Of a stretch of DNA of 9,228 nt, positions 6,574-9,228 are shown piece by piece; positions within the stretch are counted from its first letter, which is position 1; each line of letters opens with the position of its first letter. The notes beneath the pieces were generated by a model. The model did not search any database. It was given only the letters and a program-made list of their open reading frames with translations, and was not told where the DNA came from. Made by a program: the position numbers and the translations under genes. This DNA is from Acidobacteriota bacterium (GTDB lineage: Bacteria > Acidobacteriota > Terriglobia > Terriglobales > Acidobacteriaceae): NCBI GenBank assembly GCA_003224835.1, contig QHZX01000273.1:1-9228 (forward strand), written 5' to 3'.

Positions 6574-7832
6574 TTGCCATCTCCTGAAGAATTGTGTTTT
6601 CCATCCGAAGCCAAAGGGACATGCAGAGTAAAACTCTGCACCACACGATTGATCACGCCGCTCTCTGATGGCGAATCAGGGCGGAGACCTTCTTCCATGC
6701 AACGAAAAAATGCCAGCAGCTGGCCAATGACTACATCGATTACAGGAGAAGCGTCGTCGCCTGATTTTGCCAAGCCCGGGCACTCGATCAAGATGTCGCG
6801 CTTGCGAAGCAAATCAGCAGGAACGATGTCTCCAATTACCAGCTTCATCATGCCGAGGCCCTTCTGATCGAGCTCTCGGACCAGGTCACATTCGTATGCC
6901 CTGCCAGTAGACTCCGAAGACAAAAAACAAACTACCAACGTGTCGTCGTGGACGAAGCTCATTGGCCCATGCCGCAATCCCAAATATGTTTCAGGCATCG
7001 CCCAAACTTTTCCGGCAGTCATTTCAATCATTTTCAACGCAGCCTCTCGAGCTGCGCCAAATCTTGCTCCAGTCCCTAGGAAGACCACTCGTTTGAAGTT
7101 GGATCTTGCGACCATCGCGAGTGTTCCGAAATGCGTTTCTATTAAGCGCGAAACGATTGAGCTCAACTGGAGGCACTGCGCCTGATAAAGGTTAGTCGAA
7201 TAAATGAAACCCAGTGACTGTGCGGCGATAACGAGATTGGTGAAGCTGCTGGTCATCACCAGACTGCGGTCATTGGTTCCGTCATCGAGGGCGACAACCT
7301 GGACACGCGAATCATCGTGAAACTTTGTCGCTAATTTTCCGCCCGCATTGCAAGTAACGACCAGATGGCGAAGCTCGGGATCGCGCTCCAGCAGCAGCGA
7401 CAACGCGCCTACGCTTTCAGGACTATCACCCGATCGCGCGAGCGAAATCACCAACCCCGGCCGTTCCGGCGGCAGGGGATTTGCCGGCGAAATCAGGAAA
7501 GCGCCTCCGCCAATGGCCAACGCGTTGACCCCAAGCTGCTTTTGTAACGGAAGGCGGACGCAATCGCCCGCGTATTCTGAACTTCCTGAGCCGGTCAGGA
7601 CCACGAGCCTTGCGCCCTTTAGACACTCCCGCAGTTCAGTCGTGCGCTCTAACATTTGCTGGGCAGTGCGGATCCAAGTGGCAGGTTGCTGCAGAATTTC
7701 ATGTAGTGTATGGAAGTACCCGCGACCGTGTTGTTCTTCAGCCGGCGCGTTTAGCAATTTCGCAGCTTCCGGCTGACGTTCGCAAACTTCGTGCACCCAG
7801 TCTGCCAACGCATTTGGGGTACTGAAAGTCAA
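6570..7832 (-). CDS. agaS: AgaS-like SIS-domain sugar isomerase/deaminase
   Basis: About 420 residues with two SIS domains, resembling E. coli AgaS, the galactosamine-6-phosphate deaminase/isomerase (roughly 384 residues) that yields tagatose 6-phosphate and ammonia. From memory of that family, the matching blocks are LTGSGSSEYAGD (near 79-90), SLARSGDSPESV (130-141), DRSLVMTSSFTN (188-199), FLGTGARFGAAREAALK (251-267), LRHGP (286-290) and PDSPSESGVINRVVQ (385-399). The N-terminal HTLHEILQQPATW block is also typical. AgaS activity is inferred; another phosphosugar isomerase is possible. The start is uncertain. The frame is open to 7985, but that would overlap the upstream gene by 95 bases. 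I prefer TTG at 7832, with AAAGGG 4 bases upstream; GTG at 7796 is an alternative. Its TGA overlaps the amidohydrolase ATG, giving a coupled pair. Cytoplasmic, no signal peptide. Confidence 0.88.
   Translation of the reverse strand: MTFSTPNALADWVHEVCERQPEAAKLLNAPAEEQHGRGYFHTLHEILQQPATWIRTAQQMLERTTELRECLKGARLVVLTGSGSSEYAGDCVRLPLQKQLGVNALAIGGGAFLISPANPLPPERPGLVISLARSGDSPESVGALSLLLERDPELRHLVVTCNAGGKLATKFHDDSRVQVVALDDGTNDRSLVMTSSFTNLVIAAQSLGFIYSTNLYQAQCLQLSSIVSRLIETHFGTLAMVARSNFKRVVFLGTGARFGAAREAALKMIEMTAGKVWAMPETYLGLRHGPMSFVHDDTLVVCFLSSESTGRAYECDLVRELDQKGLGMMKLVIGDIVPADLLRKRDILIECPGLAKSGDDASPVIDVVIGQLLAFFRCMEEGLRPDSPSESGVINRVVQSFTLHVPLASDGKHNSSGDGK
6581..6585 (-). promoter_or_regulatory. Shine-Dalgarno of the amidohydrolase gene
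   Basis: AGGAG on the - strand lies 7 bases before the ATG at 6573, inside the 3' end of the SIS isomerase gene. It is the clearest ribosome site in the window and supports both the ATG choice and efficient translation of the exported enzyme in addition to coupling. Confidence 0.7.
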
Positions 7833-7891
7833 TTGGCCCTTTGCAACCCACGCAAAACAATTAAATTCCGGTGCCACCGACGCACTTGCAT
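7829..7891 (-). other. Possible 20-codon minicistron between propeller and SIS genes
   Basis: An ATG at 7891-7889 shares one base with the TAA stop of the propeller gene (TAATG) and opens a 20-codon frame. That frame ends in TGA at 7831-7829, overlapping the preferred TTG start of the SIS gene (TTGA). Such an arrangement could pass terminating ribosomes to the SIS gene in two steps. The encoded peptide is basic and resembles nothing I know. It may equally be chance, since the stretch has no ribosome site of its own. Confidence 0.2.
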
Positions 7892-9228
7892 TAAGGCTCG
7901 GCTGTTCCCGGCCGCAACCTGGGAGTGGCGATATCTTCCAGCTCGTCGTGGCCGAGTAATGAACCATGCCACAGACTGCCGCCAAATGTGGATATATAAA
8001 TTTTGTTTCTGTCCGCGGGATCAGGAATCACCCTGTATCCCCATTTGAAATTAAATCCCGGAATCCTCGACCAATGCTCACCGCGATCGCTCGATCGCCA
8101 CGCAGACGATTCAAAGCCTGACGCATAAACAACATTCGCATCGTGAGGATCGAAGGTCACATCGTACACGTGCCGGTCGCCGTCAAAAATCTGCCGCCAG
8201 CTCTGGCCACCATTCTCAGACAGAAAAATTCCGCCACCATCTCCGTGTGTCCCTGAAGCGCGCGCCCAGGCCGCGAGATACAGACGCTCCGGCGATTTGG
8301 GGTCGGGACTGAGGGCATTCGGACCATTCACACCACTGGGAAGCGAAACTAGTTCCCAGTGCTCTGCCGCGTCTTTAGAACGGTAAAGGGCGCCGTCATA
8401 GGGAGTGCCGATACTTCCATCCTCGGAACGGCGCGCGATTACCACGTACAAAGTCCCGTCGGAAGCTTGCGACAAGCGCCACGCAAACGGCTGCTTCTGC
8501 GTGATTCCCTGATTTTTCAGCTTCCAGGATTTGCCGCCATCGCTGCTCTTGTAAACTCCGCGGCCGAAACCGGCGACGTATAAAACCCGCGCATCCGTCG
8601 GACTGTTCGCATCCAGAAGAATGTGCGTGGCGGCAGTCTCGTCCATGCCGGCGTTCGATTTTCGCCAGGTTTTTCCGCCGTCGTCGCTTACGCATACGCC
8701 GCCTTTGAATTTTGCGGGGTCCGTGTGCCGCCACATCTTCGGCCGAGGCAAATCGTGGGTGTAGCTATTCACGCTCCACATTCGACCGCGCACCTTGGGA
8801 TCAAACACAACCCAGTAGGTCGTATTCAACCATTCGCGTGGCACTCCTGCGGTCGAACTCTGCCAACCCGCGCCACCATCTTCGCTGCGGAAAAGACCGA
8901 TGTCTGTGTAGGTAAGGAATTGCCGGTTAGAGTCGAAAGGATCGAAGTGAATACCGTAGATGTTGGTGACATCGAGCCCGGTGCTCGTCCACTCCCCGTC
9001 TGACGCTTTGCGGGAATACATGGCCCACCAGCTTGCTCCACCATCGCTGGTCTTCATTGTTCGCCCAAGGTCTGTGCCGTAGGCAAGGTTCGGATCCTGA
9101 TCGGCAACCGCGAGTTCGAGAGGGTTCTCTCCCCAGACAACTCCGAAGCGCGCGGTGATCCACGCATCGTGCACGTTTGGCGCCGCCGAACTGGATTCCT
9201 TCCAGACCAGTTGCCAGGATTCACCGGC
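7891..9228 (-). CDS. BNR/Asp-box repeat beta-propeller protein (5' end beyond window)
   Basis: 445 codons are visible and the frame is open to the right edge, so the N-terminus, including any signal peptide, is missing; a GTG at 9174 is internal and not the start. Seven clear Asp-box motifs (S/T-x-D-x-G-x-x-W) recur every 40-70 residues: TSDGGASW, SEDGGAGW, SDDGGKTW, SSDGGKSW, SKDAAEHW (degenerate), SENGGQSW and SSDRGEHW. AGESW at the very edge is probably an eighth. Strand segments such as VYDVTFDPHDANVVYASG separate them. This is the signature of WD40/YVTN/BNR-like propellers, found in sialidases, xyloglucanases, sortilin-like proteins and many exported proteins of soil bacteria. The N-terminal sialidase RIP motif cannot be assessed; the RIP at SRIPGF is C-terminal and just part of a repeat. 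Probably secreted or periplasmic and binding or cleaving a glycan, but the function is unassigned. First visible gene of the right-hand unit. Confidence 0.85.
   Translation of the reverse strand, partial: AGESWQLVWKESSSAAPNVHDAWITARFGVVWGENPLELAVADQDPNLAYGTDLGRTMKTSDGGASWWAMYSRKASDGEWTSTGLDVTNIYGIHFDPFDSNRQFLTYTDIGLFRSEDGGAGWQSSTAGVPREWLNTTYWVVFDPKVRGRMWSVNSYTHDLPRPKMWRHTDPAKFKGGVCVSDDGGKTWRKSNAGMDETAATHILLDANSPTDARVLYVAGFGRGVYKSSDGGKSWKLKNQGITQKQPFAWRLSQASDGTLYVVIARRSEDGSIGTPYDGALYRSKDAAEHWELVSLPSGVNGPNALSPDPKSPERLYLAAWARASGTHGDGGGIFLSENGGQSWRQIFDGDRHVYDVTFDPHDANVVYASGFESSAWRSSDRGEHWSRIPGFNFKWGYRVIPDPADRNKIYISTFGGSLWHGSLLGHDELEDIATPRLRPGTAEP

Noticed and set aside
7891..9228. Calling the BNR protein a sialidase
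   Set aside because: Asp boxes occur in many propeller proteins. The catalytic Arg triad and N-terminal RIP motif are not demonstrable in the visible part.

Overview
The window looks like a chromosomal catabolic locus from a free-living bacterium. Base composition is mid-range and slightly GC-rich, judged by eye and not computed. A Tat-exported amidohydrolase, a BNR-repeat beta-propeller, an AgaS-like SIS isomerase, an SSS symporter and sugar isomerase/dehydrogenase genes together recall Acidobacteriota (for example soil Terriglobia) or Planctomycetota. That placement is inference from gene style only. I see no RNA gene, insertion sequence, phage gene, CRISPR array or origin.

Coding density is very high: seven protein genes and no gene-free gap longer than about 80 bases. 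The left half is a three-gene leftward unit. It reads from a D-2-hydroxyacid dehydrogenase (start 3521) into an unusual three-domain protein (sugar-phosphate isomerase/epimerase TIM barrel plus two GNAT-type acetyltransferase domains, start 2499). It ends with an NAD-dependent epimerase/dehydratase-like SDR (start 922) that runs off the left edge. Junctions are a 2-base gap and a 4-base ATGA overlap, so these genes are very probably co-transcribed and translationally coupled.

A 77-base divergent promoter region (3522-3598) separates this unit from a single rightward gene for a sodium:solute symporter (3599-5326). The symporter meets, tail to tail and 8 bases apart, a second leftward unit that enters from the right edge. 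That unit contains a BNR/Asp-box beta-propeller protein (5' end outside the window), an AgaS-like SIS sugar isomerase/deaminase whose start is uncertain, and a Tat-signal amidohydrolase overlapping the isomerase by 4 bases.

Inferred working model: outside the cytoplasmic membrane, the propeller protein and the amidohydrolase act on or bind a carbohydrate-derived or lactone-type compound. The SSS symporter imports the product. In the cytoplasm the SIS enzyme, TIM-barrel isomerase/epimerase, SDR and hydroxyacid dehydrogenase rearrange and oxidise or reduce a sugar, amino sugar or sugar acid. The substrate cannot be read from the sequence. The least ordinary items are the TIM barrel-GNAT-GNAT fusion, the SDR lacking the usual catalytic lysine, and the coupling of an exported hydrolase to a cytoplasmic isomerase.
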